A DNA stretch of 64,000 nt. It comes from Cydia pomonella (Eukaryota; Arthropoda; Insecta; Lepidoptera; Tortricidae). Position numbers and translations under genes: made by a program. The stretch lies in the NCBI RefSeq assembly GCF_033807575.1, contig NC_084715.1, forward strand, positions 6,745,349 to 6,809,348. Direction: 5' to 3'. The notes beneath the pieces were generated by a model, which searched no databases, had not been told where the DNA came from, and was given only the letters and a program-made list of their open reading frames with translations. Every line of letters begins with the position of its first letter. The first letter of the stretch is position 1. This document shows positions 60,001 to 64,000 of the stretch, in pieces.

Positions 60001-60523
60001 TAAAAAGGTCGATATTTAATTAATCACCAGCAGAGGTGCATTTTTGCTCCCGTCAAACCGGGGTTTCAGCATAACACTTACATACTTTTTATACGATAAA
60101 ATCCCACTGATCATGTATAATAATCGACCCTCGGCCCGATTCGAAGAATGATTAAGACACGTTTAAGATCTTGGAAAGATTTTTAAGATCGATAACTAAA
60201 CGACATGTTAAAATTGACGTTTATTCCGATTCCGCTGTGATCCCAATAAGATCTATCTACGATATTTCTAACGTCAAAGTGACATTGGTTGCCCGAATCG
60301 AGTTGCTTCTGTCAATTATACGACATACAAACGATATCTAAATGAGAACTTATCTAAACCAGAACTTATAGTTATCGTATCTCATTCTTCGGATCGGGCC
60401 GCCTGTACAAATACGGTATGTAATGTAAAAGGTAACTTACGTCGGAATCCGCCCCCTTGTCGGCGCCGGGACACGTGAACGTGACGTACTCGTGACATCT
60501 CTTGTGGACCACGAAGCTGCATA
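29877..60523 (-). CDS. Pkc53E: Conventional protein kinase C (Pkc53E-like), N-terminus outside window
   Basis: Eleven exons join with matching phases to about 597 codons: 60441-60523, 50372-50483, 43933-44061, 43123-43319, 42006-42326, 41330-41503, 36250-36341, 31801-31940, 31077-31303, 30518-30682 and 29877-30029. The order C1A (second half), C1B, C2, kinase, AGC C-tail is that of classical Ca2+/diacylglycerol-activated PKC. C2 keeps the Asp-rich Ca2+ loops (MDPNGLSDPY, WDWDRTSRND). The kinase has GKGSFGK, YAIKILKKD, YRDLKLDN, DFGMCKE and the PDK1-site loop TTKTFCGTPDY. The tail has the turn motif LTPTDK and hydrophobic motif FMGFSF. The protein ends in Gln-His-Val. The pseudosubstrate and first C1A zinc ligands are missing because the gene runs off the right edge. 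Family assignment is firm. The choice of Pkc53E over inaC is inference. Confidence 0.93.
30030..30517 (-). other. PKC intron, no feature seen
   Basis: The intron is 488 bp with a GTGAGT donor and a TTTTCTGCCAG acceptor. I see no repeat or coding piece in it. Confidence 0.8.
30518..30682 (-). CDS. Pkc53E: PKC exon: kinase C-lobe end to start of C-tail
   Basis: Fifty-five codons, phase 0 at both ends, bounded by a CCCTACAG acceptor and a GTGAGT donor. It contains the AGC-kinase RLGCGPKGEEDVRTHPFF motif at the end of the kinase domain and the start of the tail (PPFKPKI). Confidence 0.93.
31077..31303 (-). CDS. Pkc53E: PKC exon: activation loop and APE/substrate region
   Basis: The exon has 227 nt running from phase 1 to phase 0. 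It encodes TTKTFCGTPDYIAPEI, with the PDK1-site Thr preceding FCGTP, then the conserved SVDWWAYGVLLYEML and GQPPFDGEDE. Confidence 0.95.
31304..31800 (-). other. PKC intron, no feature seen
   Basis: The intron is 497 bp, AT-rich, with a GTGAGT donor and an ATTTCAG acceptor. I see nothing else in it. The next smaller intron, 30683-31076, is likewise featureless apart from an AT-rich pyrimidine tract. Confidence 0.8.
31801..31940 (-). CDS. Pkc53E: PKC exon: catalytic loop and DFG
   Basis: The exon has 140 nt running from phase 2 to phase 1. It contains AAEIAIGLFFLHSRG, the catalytic loop YRDLKLDNVLLD and the Mg-binding DFGMCKE. The acceptor is ATAATTTCAG and the donor GTGAGT. Confidence 0.95.
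32104..32345 (+). repeat. Dispersed repeat, copy 2 (first copy at 1421)
   Basis: It matches 1421-1640 with an extra segment near TTCCCGACAGCGGCAGGCTG in the middle. The shared right part covers TCATCACACTTGCGAAGAAA through CAAACATTCG. Confidence 0.65.
32928..33032 (+). mobile_element. Right end of CCGACTTCAA-type element
   Basis: AAATCGGTTCATAAATGACG through CTTGAAGTCGGTTAAAAA matches the right end of the full element at 51918-52802. The rest of the element is absent. Confidence 0.6.
33300..33622 (+). mobile_element. Probable LINE 3' end with ATCT tail
   Basis: The segment includes GAGATCGCTTTTTAGCGATA and GAGGTGTGCCAATAAAGAGT followed by a short (ATCT)n tail, the usual form of a non-LTR retrotransposon 3' end. 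A related tail on the opposite strand lies at 62297-62345. The left boundary is uncertain, and no reverse transcriptase frame is present. Confidence 0.5.
34370..34480 (+). repeat. Dispersed repeat, copy 1 (second copy at 61295)
   Basis: The blocks AAATAGCCATGTCAGAT, AGTCCATACAAT and GCGAGGTTTTCGACAGAGG are shared with 61295-61420 in the same orientation. The class is unknown. Confidence 0.5.
34698..34800 (+). mobile_element. tRNA-headed SINE fragment
   Basis: TCTTAGCCTAGTCAGTAGTG (A-box-like) and GGGACGGGTTAGAATCCCGG (B-box-like) give a pseudo-tRNA head similar to the SINE at 44379. The tail is short or lost. Confidence 0.6.
34823..34951. mobile_element. Complete hairpin MITE, GTACAGTCAGCGTCAAAT family
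   Basis: The arms GTACAGTCAGCGTCAAATAC and its complement ending GCTGACTGTAC enclose further pairing around TAGTTCGGTACACCATA. It is a long near-perfect hairpin of 129 bp and is complete. Confidence 0.8.
35770..35892. mobile_element. Hairpin MITE (CAAAAGGGACATTATGGCGG)
   Basis: The left arm CAAAAGGGACATTATGGCGG then GCGCTTAC pairs with GTAAGCGCCGACCGCCATAA and GGTCCCTTTTG on the right. The loop holds GCGCGTCGC. Confidence 0.7.
36250..36341 (-). CDS. Pkc53E: PKC exon: hinge and alphaD/E
   Basis: The exon has 92 nt running from phase 0 to phase 2. It encodes DRLYFVMEYVNGGDLMFQIQ, with the Met gatekeeper and hinge, and ends in KFKEPVA. The donor is GTAAGT. Confidence 0.95.
36481..36599. mobile_element. 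Hairpin MITE (GGGCCCGTTTCT)
   Basis: The left GGGCCCGTTTCT and CTTGTAGCTTGTAATACAAG pair with CTTGTATTAAAAGTTACAAG and GAGAAACGGGCTCC on the right. The 119-bp element has no coding content. Confidence 0.65.
36719..37429. mobile_element. Foldback element with about 178-bp terminal inverted repeats
   Basis: The left arm 36719-36897 and right arm 37252-37429 are inverted copies. Matching blocks include AGATCCCAGAGCCGCCAGAC, TTGCTATATCGGCCCGACGG and CCATTTGTCCGGTA. A unique 355-bp core holds no recognisable protein. It lies in the PKC intron between two kinase exons. Confidence 0.8.
37791..37859. repeat. Perfect 30-bp-arm hairpin
   Basis: The arms around CTGATGTAATTTTACTCTTA and TAAGAGTAAAATTACATCAG pair over almost 30 bp with a 9-nt loop. 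It directly abuts the compound element at 37859. Confidence 0.75.
37859..38388. mobile_element. Compound element with inverted ends and tRNA-like insert
   Basis: The ends ATGCTTATAAACGACGTATC and GATACGTCGTTTATAAGCAT are inverted, 530 bp apart. Inside is an arthropod-type repeat starting ATCTCGGAAACGGCTCTAAC. A tRNA-like block follows at about 38115-38190, with GGTCCAGCGGGTTAAGACG and GGGTTCGAATCTCGCCC. A hairpin ACCGAGC-AAA-GCTCGGT lies near the right end. The class is not determined. The 3' hairpin is reminiscent of Helitron ends, which is inference. Confidence 0.5.
38778..39193. mobile_element. MITE interrupted by a LINE/SINE-tail-like repeat
   Basis: The left end AGTCGAGAGTGCAGCTCATA and right end TTTATGAGCTGCACCTTCGA are inverted repeats. 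Between them, 38815-39030 is the repeat with TCCCGGCATTTTTGCCAGGG and GGCTCATGGGAGCCTGGG that also appears at 12192. The order implies that the tail-like repeat inserted into the MITE. Confidence 0.5.
41330..41503 (-). CDS. Pkc53E: PKC exon: catalytic Lys and alphaC
   Basis: Fifty-eight codons, phase 0 at both ends. It contains the ATP-binding YAIKILKKD and alphaC sequence DVECTMVEKRVLAL, ending VQLHSCFQTM. The acceptor is TTTCCTATAG and the donor GTAAGT. Confidence 0.95.
41504..42005 (-). other. PKC intron with a LINE-like repeat
   Basis: Most of this 502-bp intron is the repeat at 41640-41880. Confidence 0.7.
41640..41880 (+). repeat. Interspersed repeat (CGCCTGATGGTAAGCAGTCA), likely non-LTR fragment
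   Basis: The sequence CCGCCTGATGGTAAGCAGTC, GTAGCCTATGGA and CATTGCCGACCCTTTAA is a block I recognise as common in lepidopteran genomes. A shorter relative is at 54405-54530. No intact frame is present. Confidence 0.5.
42006..42326 (-). CDS. Pkc53E: PKC exon: end of C2, V3 hinge and glycine loop
   Basis: The exon has 107 codons, phase 0 at both ends. It starts AWDWDRTSRNDFMGSLSFG (the third Ca2+-binding loop), continues through a Pro/Arg-rich hinge (ARRAPPPPDRE) and ends with the nucleotide-binding loop GKGSFGK. The donor is GTAAAT. Confidence 0.95.
42327..43122 (-). other. PKC intron, no clear feature
   Basis: The intron is 796 bp with a GTATGG donor and a TTATTACAG acceptor. I see no recognisable repeat or alternative exon. 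Confidence 0.6.
43123..43319 (-). CDS. Pkc53E: PKC exon: main part of C2 domain
   Basis: The exon has 197 nt, phase 1 to 0. It has NLIPMDPNGLSDPYVKMKL (first Ca2+ loop) and the Lys-rich strand KKKTKTIRSTLNPVWNETLT, which in cPKCs binds PIP2. It ends DRRLLIE. Confidence 0.95.
43320..43932 (-). other. PKC intron with decayed copies of the preceding exon
   Basis: The first 220 bp of this intron in the direction of transcription (43710-43932) consist of tandem, internally deleted copies of the exon 43933-44061. The rest is AT-rich and unremarkable. Confidence 0.7.
43710..43920 (-). pseudogene. Tandem decayed copies of the PKC C1B-end exon
   Basis: Two shortened copies (about 43838-43920 and 43738-43824) and a remnant (43710-43732) repeat the acceptor-like GTAGCATG(C/T)GACAT. 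They also repeat the exon part encoding RIQLTVTATGN. Relative to the true exon, both lack the middle with the C1B Cys/His ligands. Copy 43838-43920 stays open in the exon's frame, and the next copy keeps an AAG/GTAAG donor. They look like exon-duplication debris rather than functional exons. Confidence 0.75.
43933..44061 (-). CDS. Pkc53E: PKC exon: second half of C1B and C1-C2 linker
   Basis: The exon has 129 nt, phase 1 at both ends. It encodes ACDMNVHKRCEESVPNLCG, giving the last C1B zinc ligands, then CDHTERRGRIQLTV leading into the C2 domain. Its first codon is completed by the final G of either version of the upstream exon. Confidence 0.95.
44379..44624 (+). mobile_element. tRNA-derived SINE, near full length
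   Basis: A pol III A box (TGGCCTAGTGGGTAGTGACC) and B box (GGGTTCAAATCC, 44428-44439) make a tRNA-like head. The body runs to CACAAGCTTTATTGAGCTTA and CTGTGGGACTTAGTCAATTT. A minus-strand relative is at 55655-55992. Confidence 0.8.
45565..45602. repeat. Perfect 17-bp-arm palindrome
   Basis: CTGAATTGTATAGGAAA and its complement TTTCCTATACAATTCAG flank a 4-nt loop. It is probably the core of a decayed hairpin element. Confidence 0.7.
46852..46976. mobile_element. Hairpin MITE, GTACAGTCGCCATCAGATAT family, copy 3
   Basis: The right arm GAGCACCTCGGCCGCTCCGA and ending GATGGCGACTGTAC match the copy at 21131. The left arm begins at TATATCGGGGCACCCAAGG and lacks the outermost bases. Confidence 0.7.
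47762..47851. repeat. Inverted repeat with TTAACCGGTTAA cores
   Basis: CACCCGGGGTTAACCGGTTA and AACCGGTTAACCCGGGTTGG pair around a 40-bp centre containing GGTAACCATGGTAACTCC. It is likely a short MITE. Confidence 0.6.
49827..49938 (-). CDS. Pkc53E: Candidate alternative PKC C1B exon (mutually exclusive version)
   Basis: The minus strand has an acceptor-like CCTATTTTTACGTTGTCAAG, then a 112-nt open segment and a GCAG/GTACTG donor. It starts at phase 0 and ends at phase 1, exactly like the usual exon 50372-50483. It encodes 37 residues with 19 identical to the usual exon, including the C1 ligand His, both Cys of PTFCDHCG, and GLKC. Joined to 43933-44061 it restores LKCAACDMNVHKRC with correct zinc spacing. 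The open frame, equal length and preserved ligands argue against decay. Transcription is not shown. Confidence 0.7.
50372..50483 (-). CDS. Pkc53E: PKC exon: first half of C1B (usual version)
   Basis: The exon has 112 nt, phase 0 to 1. It encodes RHNFRVHTYASPTFCDHCGS then LLYGLIHQGLKCQ, the C1B ligand-binding loops that take diacylglycerol and phosphatidylserine. Its sequence is closest to the canonical cPKC C1B as I know it. The acceptor (ACCAACAG) has a poor pyrimidine tract and the donor GTACCC lacks G at +5, so splicing may be regulated. Confidence 0.93.
50565..50765 (-). pseudogene. Decayed tandem copies of the PKC C1B exon
   Basis: A second copy of the exon and its flanking intron lies at about 50572-50742, matching 50391-50569. 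It retains TCGCCGACGTTCTGCGATCA and the preceding TTGACCAACAG acceptor, but small deletions break the frame before the zinc motif. The donor is lost. A third remnant starts at about 50743 with GTTTGACTTGGTAGATCAGC. The repeat unit is about 170-190 bp. Confidence 0.8.
51918..52802. mobile_element. CCGACTTCAA-terminal element with internal tandem repeat
   Basis: The ends AAAAAACCGACTTCAA and TTGAAGTCGGTTAAAAA are inverted. The interior has about 2.3 copies of a roughly 250-bp unit (from 52098, 52345 and 52610), with shared blocks TGGCGTTGAAG-like GTTGAAGAGTTCCATTCTGA and AAATGTAAATGCTTGATTTG. It is non-coding. Confidence 0.65.
52947..53045. mobile_element. Hairpin MITE (TTTTTTATTCCGTAGACTAAAAT)
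   Basis: The arms TTATTCCGTAGACTAAAAT and ATTTTAGTCTACGGAATAA are complementary over more than 20 bp. Inner TTTCAT and ATGAAA also pair. Confidence 0.72.
54405..54530 (+). repeat. Interspersed repeat related to 41640
   Basis: TCGCCTGACGATAGGCAATT, ATAGCCCATGGCAACATCAG and TTGCCGGCCTTTAACATAAG follow the same pattern as the repeat at 41640. It is a short, degenerate copy. Confidence 0.45.
54840..54967. mobile_element. Hairpin MITE (AGTCAAGTGTAAAAATGG)
   Basis: The left arm AGTCAAGTGTAAAAATGGTG and AATATGTCCCATAGCT pair with AGCTATGGGACATATTTTTG and ATGATTTTACACTTAACT on the right. Confidence 0.72.
55028..55169. mobile_element. Hairpin MITE with a near-perfect inner stem
   Basis: The termini GTAACCAAAAT and ATTTTGGTAAC bound inner arms of about 35 bp. 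The stem contains TCGACATCTAGCGTCAAGTA and its complement with a single mismatch (GTAGTGGATT / AATCCGCTAC). Confidence 0.75.
55655..55992 (-). mobile_element. tRNA-derived SINE with a MITE inserted in it
   Basis: On the minus strand the head (CCTACGAAGCCAGAGGTCCC and GGGTTCAAATCCTG) and the body to CAAGCCTTATTGAGCGTGCT match the SINE at 44379. The match is broken at the head/body junction by an 89-bp palindrome at 55841-55929. The 2-bp CA on each side may be the target duplication. Confidence 0.78.
55841..55929. mobile_element. Palindromic MITE inside the SINE
   Basis: TTTATCACCTGTCACTTTCG pairs with GAAAGTGACAGGCGATAAA. It shares this stem (CACTTTCRCACTTACA and TTGTTAGAA) with the larger element at 59428-59668, so it is a small relative. 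Confidence 0.7.
56663..57080. mobile_element. Head-to-tail dimer of the compound-hairpin MITE
   Basis: The units 56663-56890 and 56891-57080 both start TAGTACATTACGATACAAG and end CACCATATGTACTGTAA. The second lacks about 35 bp around CCCTTTAAATGTTCGACACA. Each unit has its own hairpin near AAACACGACCGAAGGGAGTG. The solo copy at 10342 is reversed. Confidence 0.75.
57660..57871. mobile_element. hAT-like MITE with 8-bp target duplication
   Basis: The termini CAGGGCTCGGAACCGGTTT and AAACCGGTTCCGAGCCTTG are inverted with one mismatch near the tip. They are flanked by TTAGCCAC on both sides (57652-57659 and 57872-57879). An 8-bp duplication plus CA(G/A)GG termini is the signature of hAT transposition. 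The AT-rich 170-bp core does not code. Confidence 0.85.
59428..59668. mobile_element. Long-arm hairpin MITE
   Basis: Arms of about 115 bp start CTAAGATGG and meet at CCATGATACCG-TTGCTGCGG-CGGTATCATGG. They contain AAAGTGACGCATGATATGAC and its complement. High arm identity suggests recent insertion. The 55841 element is a short relative. Confidence 0.8.
60132..60401. mobile_element. TIR MITE (CGGCCCGATTCGAAGAATGA)
   Basis: The left end CGGCCCGATTCGAAGAATGA pairs with TCATTCTTCGGATCGGGCCG on the right with two mismatches. The 270-bp inside is non-coding, with several GATATC- and AAGATC-type half palindromes. Confidence 0.72.
60441..60523 (-). CDS. Pkc53E: PKC exon: second half of C1A
   Basis: The exon has 83 nt, phase 1 to 0, with a TCTCCAG acceptor and GTAAGT donor. 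It encodes VCSFVVHKRCHEYVTFTCPG, the last C1A zinc ligands, then ADKGADSD. It is the most upstream PKC exon in the window. Confidence 0.93.
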
Positions 60524-61294
60524 CTGGAGACAACAGTTAACACGTCATTTAAGGGCGTCATTTAGAGGTAAGGAGAACAATCTCTTATGGGAGAGCCGTG
60601 GCAGCTCGATAGCTGGCAGCTCAAAAAAAAAAAAATCAAAAATGTTTATTTTACTTTCACAATAATCATCTTAAAGTTAGTGATTGGAACCACTAGCTGT
60701 AAATAATAGTTCGTAATCTCTCCGGTGGCGCTAGGGTAGGGTAGGTAATGTAGGACCGTTGGGTTATTCGCGGATGGTCTAAAACGCAAAATGACTAGTG
60801 TAATATTTTGCGTTGCCTAGACTTCGACACAAATATTTGATATCATTTACTACTTACGCGTAGTTATGATTCGATCAAAAATAATACAAGGACAAGCATT
60901 ATGCGACAAAGACCCAAACTATAATTAAATAAACCTATCAGATTTCCAATGACCCATACGGCCATGTTCGAGAAGCGCAAGGAGATATGACAGTGAACTG
61001 GCATTTAATTTCCGTACTATTCAGTGTCCGCACTGTATCATCAAATTGTACGGTTGTCGAAATAGGTCTCGTTTTGCATAATAAATGTTGTTAACTTTAA
61101 TCAATGTGGAAATTAAAATATAGTTAAGTAGGTAATTTGAGATTGAATTTCTGTAGGTAACCGGACTTAATGGACGAGTATAAAACTACACTTTACTCTT
61201 TAATTGACATTAAAAGCTTGGAGGATTTAACAACTGGAGGCGCCTTGTCTGTAATTTTCTGTACAAAACAGTCTACCGATTTATACGGGGGGAG

Positions 61295-61420
61295 GGGCAT
61301 GCCAAATGTATAGCTATTTGTATGTAATGTACGTAACGTATAAATAGCCATGTCAGATTAACGTTAGTCCATACAATACATATGACCATTGGCCGAGGTT
61401 TTCGACAGAGGGGTAAGCTC
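61295..61420 (+). repeat. Dispersed repeat, copy 2 (first copy at 34370)
   Basis: It shares AAATAGCCATGTCAGAT, AGTCCATACAAT, TATGACCATTGG and CGAGGTTTTCGACAGAGG with 34370-34480, with a short insertion before the first block. Confidence 0.5.
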
Positions 61421-61689
61421 TTGAAGGCGACTACAAAGATTAAAAGGTATCTATTTTATCTTACAGAGCGGTATGCAGATTTTGTTACGGTGTCGATATT
61501 GACATGATACGATCGTTTTCAAAAGTATCTACCATTCTGTAACAGCTTTACAGAATATGATGGTCCTATATGTAGAACAAATAAGACGGTATAAGATATA
61601 CTTGTGATCGTACATTTGGAAAAGTTATCCGGAATATCAGATACTTTTGGCGCGTTGTTTCATCCGCTACTATTGATGCTGACTGTACC

Positions 61690-61902
61690 TTAGGGCCTAG
61701 CTGTTTCACAATGTCTAAGTGAAGTGTAGTTAATTAACAATAAATGAATTAACTGCCAGATAAAACTTCCTGCAAAACTTAGCACTTTATCTACCAGTTA
61801 ACCTTATTTAAAGATTATGAAACGCCAATGATAACTTTATTCGTCAGATAAGTGGCTAGTAGGACTTGAGGACTACTTGGACATTGTGAAACAGGCCCTT
61901 AG
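61690..61902. mobile_element. TIR MITE (GGGCCT...GTTTCACAATGTC)
   Basis: The left end TAGGGCCTAGCTGTTTCACA pairs with TGTGAAACAGGCCCTTA, with a 3-bp insertion on the left. Its 213 bp hold inner arms around ACTTATCTGACG and AGATAAAACT-like segments. Confidence 0.62.
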
Positions 61903-62296
61903 TATATAGCAAATTGTAAAATCAGAACACCGCTCTAGGTAGATGTCTTGTAAGATAAAAATAAAAATAGTATATTTTTCAAGTAGGCGTATTACAATGC
62001 GTTTATGTATGTCAAATAAAGCTACGCCGGCTCTAACTGTACACCAAATTTTTAAAGGTACCTATTTAGTTCTCACCTTGACATTGGAAGCCTTGTTTGC
62101 CGAAACCCCTGAAACAAAAGAGAACAGGTCAGTAAATCGTTATCAAACCACTATCTAAAAACACTGAGCCTATCGAATCGTTCACTCGGCTAATAGACGG
62201 CTTTCCCGCATAGACGCCGTGTGAACGATTTTTGCCACACAACTGCTGCTACGCTTGTTGCTGTCACTACGGTATTCGATAAAATCCCGTATACAA

Positions 62297-62345
62297 TACA
62301 ATACAAATACTCTTTATTGCACACCTGAATAAAAGAACATTTTAT
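62297..62345 (-). mobile_element. Short LINE 3' tail
   Basis: The minus strand reads CAGGTGTGCAATAAAGAGTA followed by TTTGTATTGTATTG, the same tail type as at 33580-33622. It is severely 5'-truncated. Confidence 0.5.
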
Positions 62346-63048
62346 CTACACACATATCATAAACCCCCTATGATGCCTCAAAAATCCGTAAATAATGGCC
62401 AACATTACGATAAACTGTTTTGTTACAACAAATTTCTTATCAGTGATGATGTTGTAATTGCTTCATAACTACATCAAAATCGATGTGGTTATACATTCAA
62501 ATTTGGAACATCTCGGAAAAAAAGCAATTCGATTTGACCTCTATTCTAATATCAGTCGAGTTGCCCATATCTCGCATGTTAGTTTGTATCCAATAATACG
62601 GAAATAGGCCCCCGACTCTAGTTTGTCTGTGAACTAAAAAAAATACGAATGCGTGAAAAAAGTTTTCATTTACCGCCATTTGACGTACAGTTATCTTTTA
62701 ATTAGTTTTAAGTATAAAATGAATATGTTTTGTTGTTTTTAAAGTAACAATTGCAAAAGGTGCGTGTAAAATGAGCGATACAAATATTTCGGTGACGCCA
62801 CCACATATCCGCGAATTCCGCCAAGAGAGCAAAGATGCTCAACGTTAGCTGTTAATTGGGTTAGTCAATATATCATAGAAAGTTTATAATATGTGTGTAG
62901 ATAAAATAGTGTATGAAACTGTACATAATTAAGCATTAAAACACTCGTGTGATCTTTTTAAGAACCTCACTTCGTTCGTTTCTTAAACCCACACTCGTGT
63001 ATTTTTATGCCTTTTATTATGTAGCAGTCACATAAACTACTATTATTT

Positions 63049-63125
63049 TATTTGTTAGCCTGTTGTGTCCCACTGCTGAACAAAGGCCTCCCTCTCTTTC
63101 TTCCACACCTCTCGGTCTACGGCAG
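63049..63125 (+). repeat. Interspersed repeat fragment (CCTGTTGTGTCCCACTGCTG)
   Basis: CCTGTTGTGTCCCACTGCTG, AACAAAGGCCTCCCTCTCTT and CCACACCTCTCGGTC form a block I recognise as frequent in lepidopteran genomes. There is only one copy here, so the family call is from memory. Confidence 0.4.
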
Positions 63126-63447
63126 TATAAAATAAATAAATACTTCGAGGTCTGCCGTGACGCCGCAGAAAAAAAATACACAAAGAAAACAGCATCATAA
63201 GTAGAGGTAAACCTACGGGAAAAATTAACGCCGTGTGAAACTAGCGAGGTAATATTCAAATTCGGACTACAGTGTTATCATTCATTCATTCTTTTAAAAT
63301 TGTGGCTTCAGCCCAGAGGGACTATTTCGCCAGTATCAAGGTATTTGAGCTTTAAATACGACTTCAATTGTACGGTTAGTACAAGACAGTGTAGGGTGAT
63401 TAGCTCTTGTAAAGCGATAATTGGACTTTACAAGTAGCACGTGGATT

Positions 63448-63503
63448 AACTGCCCTTGACTCCAAAATGATGGTGTTTAACCATCATTTTGGAGTCAAGG
63501 TTA
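63448..63503. repeat. Perfect 24-bp-arm palindrome
   Basis: CCTTGACTCCAAAATGATGG pairs with CCATCATTTTGGAGTCAAGG around a TGTTTAA loop. It is likely the core of a small hairpin element. Confidence 0.75.
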
Positions 63504-63939
63504 ATTCTCCATTCACTGCACATGACCAAATTAGTTTACTGTACGAGTATAATCCGCTATCGATATTACTTTATAAAGCATATTAATGAGCAAAAAACAA
63601 AAGAATTAATCACGAGACGTGACTATCAAGATGGCGCTCGATCCGGAAGTCCCTTCACTATTATTGCCCTAGAGATCTAAGTTCACACATTTGACAGTTG
63701 TCTATTGAAGTTTGGAGTGATGAGACTAAGACGTATCGTTCGTCAAATCCAGCGATTATAAACGAAAGAGTCGAATCGATTTTACAGCCGTTTTTTATGT
63801 TTGTTCTTACATTAACTTTTTTTCACATCGTAATTCATTGTATGGTCATTTTCTTTTAAATTTATCGTTTATTACTATATAATCGATTTTTATCAATTTA
63901 TGGGAGTGTCATATTAATCGAAATGATAGACTCGACCAC

Positions 63940-64000
63940 AACAGTTTAAAAAACCGGCCAAGAGCATGTCGGGCCACGCTCAGTGTAGGGTTCCGTAGTT
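63940..64000 (+). mobile_element. Transposon terminus cut by the window edge
   Basis: AAAAAACCGGCCAAGAGCAT and GTCGGGCCACGCTCAGTGTA then GGGTTCCGTAGTT are a repeat end that I recall as widespread in Lepidoptera. Only its first 60 bp are present. Confidence 0.4.

Larger units (their letters stand above)
50484..60440 (-). other. PKC intron (10 kb) with many repeats
   Basis: Next to the C1B exon it carries decayed exon copies. Further right are elements at 51918, 52947, 54840, 55028, 55655, 56663, 57660, 59428 and 60132. A short triple tandem repeat (CTGCCAGATGACAG units) lies at 53700-53746. No further PKC exon was recognised. Confidence 0.65.
60524..64000 (-). other. PKC intron continuing off the right edge
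   Basis: This stretch contains repeats at 61295, 61690, 62297, 63049, 63448 and 63940. I looked for the pseudosubstrate and first C1A half on the minus strand and did not find them, so the gene start lies beyond 64000. Confidence 0.65.

Noticed and set aside
1..64000. CRISPR arrays, bacterial operons, rRNA genes, endogenous virus genes
   Set aside because: I looked for regularly spaced repeats, retroviral or other viral protein motifs and rRNA signatures and saw none. The short tandem repeat at 53700-53746 has no spacers.

Overview
This window looks like an AT-rich stretch of a moth or butterfly (Lepidoptera) nuclear genome. Four conserved metazoan protein genes with GT-AG introns are visible. 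The rest is packed with short hairpin transposons, tRNA-headed SINEs and LINE 3' tails of the kinds I associate with lepidopteran genomes. The order is inferred from these repeats and from protein similarity recalled from memory, not from a database search. There are no bacterial operons, CRISPR arrays or rRNA genes.

Layout from left to right. (1) POLR1A, the largest subunit of RNA polymerase I, is on the minus strand (180-7405). It has one very large exon, a 2.2 kb intron placed in the acidic linker, and a last exon. (2) SZRD1, a small SUZ-domain protein, is on the plus strand (9415-10189) in three exons, divergent from POLR1A. (3) A 9 kb repeat-rich intergenic stretch follows. (4) TTC36, a three-TPR protein, is on the plus strand (19299-21080) in four exons. 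(5) An 8.8 kb intergenic stretch holds an unassigned plus-strand promoter candidate (paired CREs, initiator, DPE) and two possible 5' exons at about 25.24-25.61 kb. (6) A conventional protein kinase C gene (Pkc53E-like) is on the minus strand. Eleven exons run from 60523 down to 29877, giving the second half of C1A, C1B, C2, kinase domain and C-tail. The exons for the pseudosubstrate and first half of C1A lie beyond the right edge.

The most interesting observation is in the PKC gene. The exon for the first half of C1B (50372-50483) has a second version 434 bp downstream in the direction of transcription (49827-49938). Both are exactly 112 nt, both run from phase 0 to phase 1, and both keep the C1 zinc ligands. 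Including both would shift the frame, so they look like mutually exclusive exons. They differ at C1 position 22 (Tyr versus His), a position known to tune diacylglycerol affinity. Decayed tandem copies of this exon and of the next exon lie in the adjacent introns, so this module has been duplicated repeatedly.

The remaining sequence is introns and intergenic DNA. The recognisable parts are inverted-repeat elements (a hAT-like one with an 8-bp target duplication, two piggyBac-like ones with TTAA), SINEs, LINE tails and several small repeat families.
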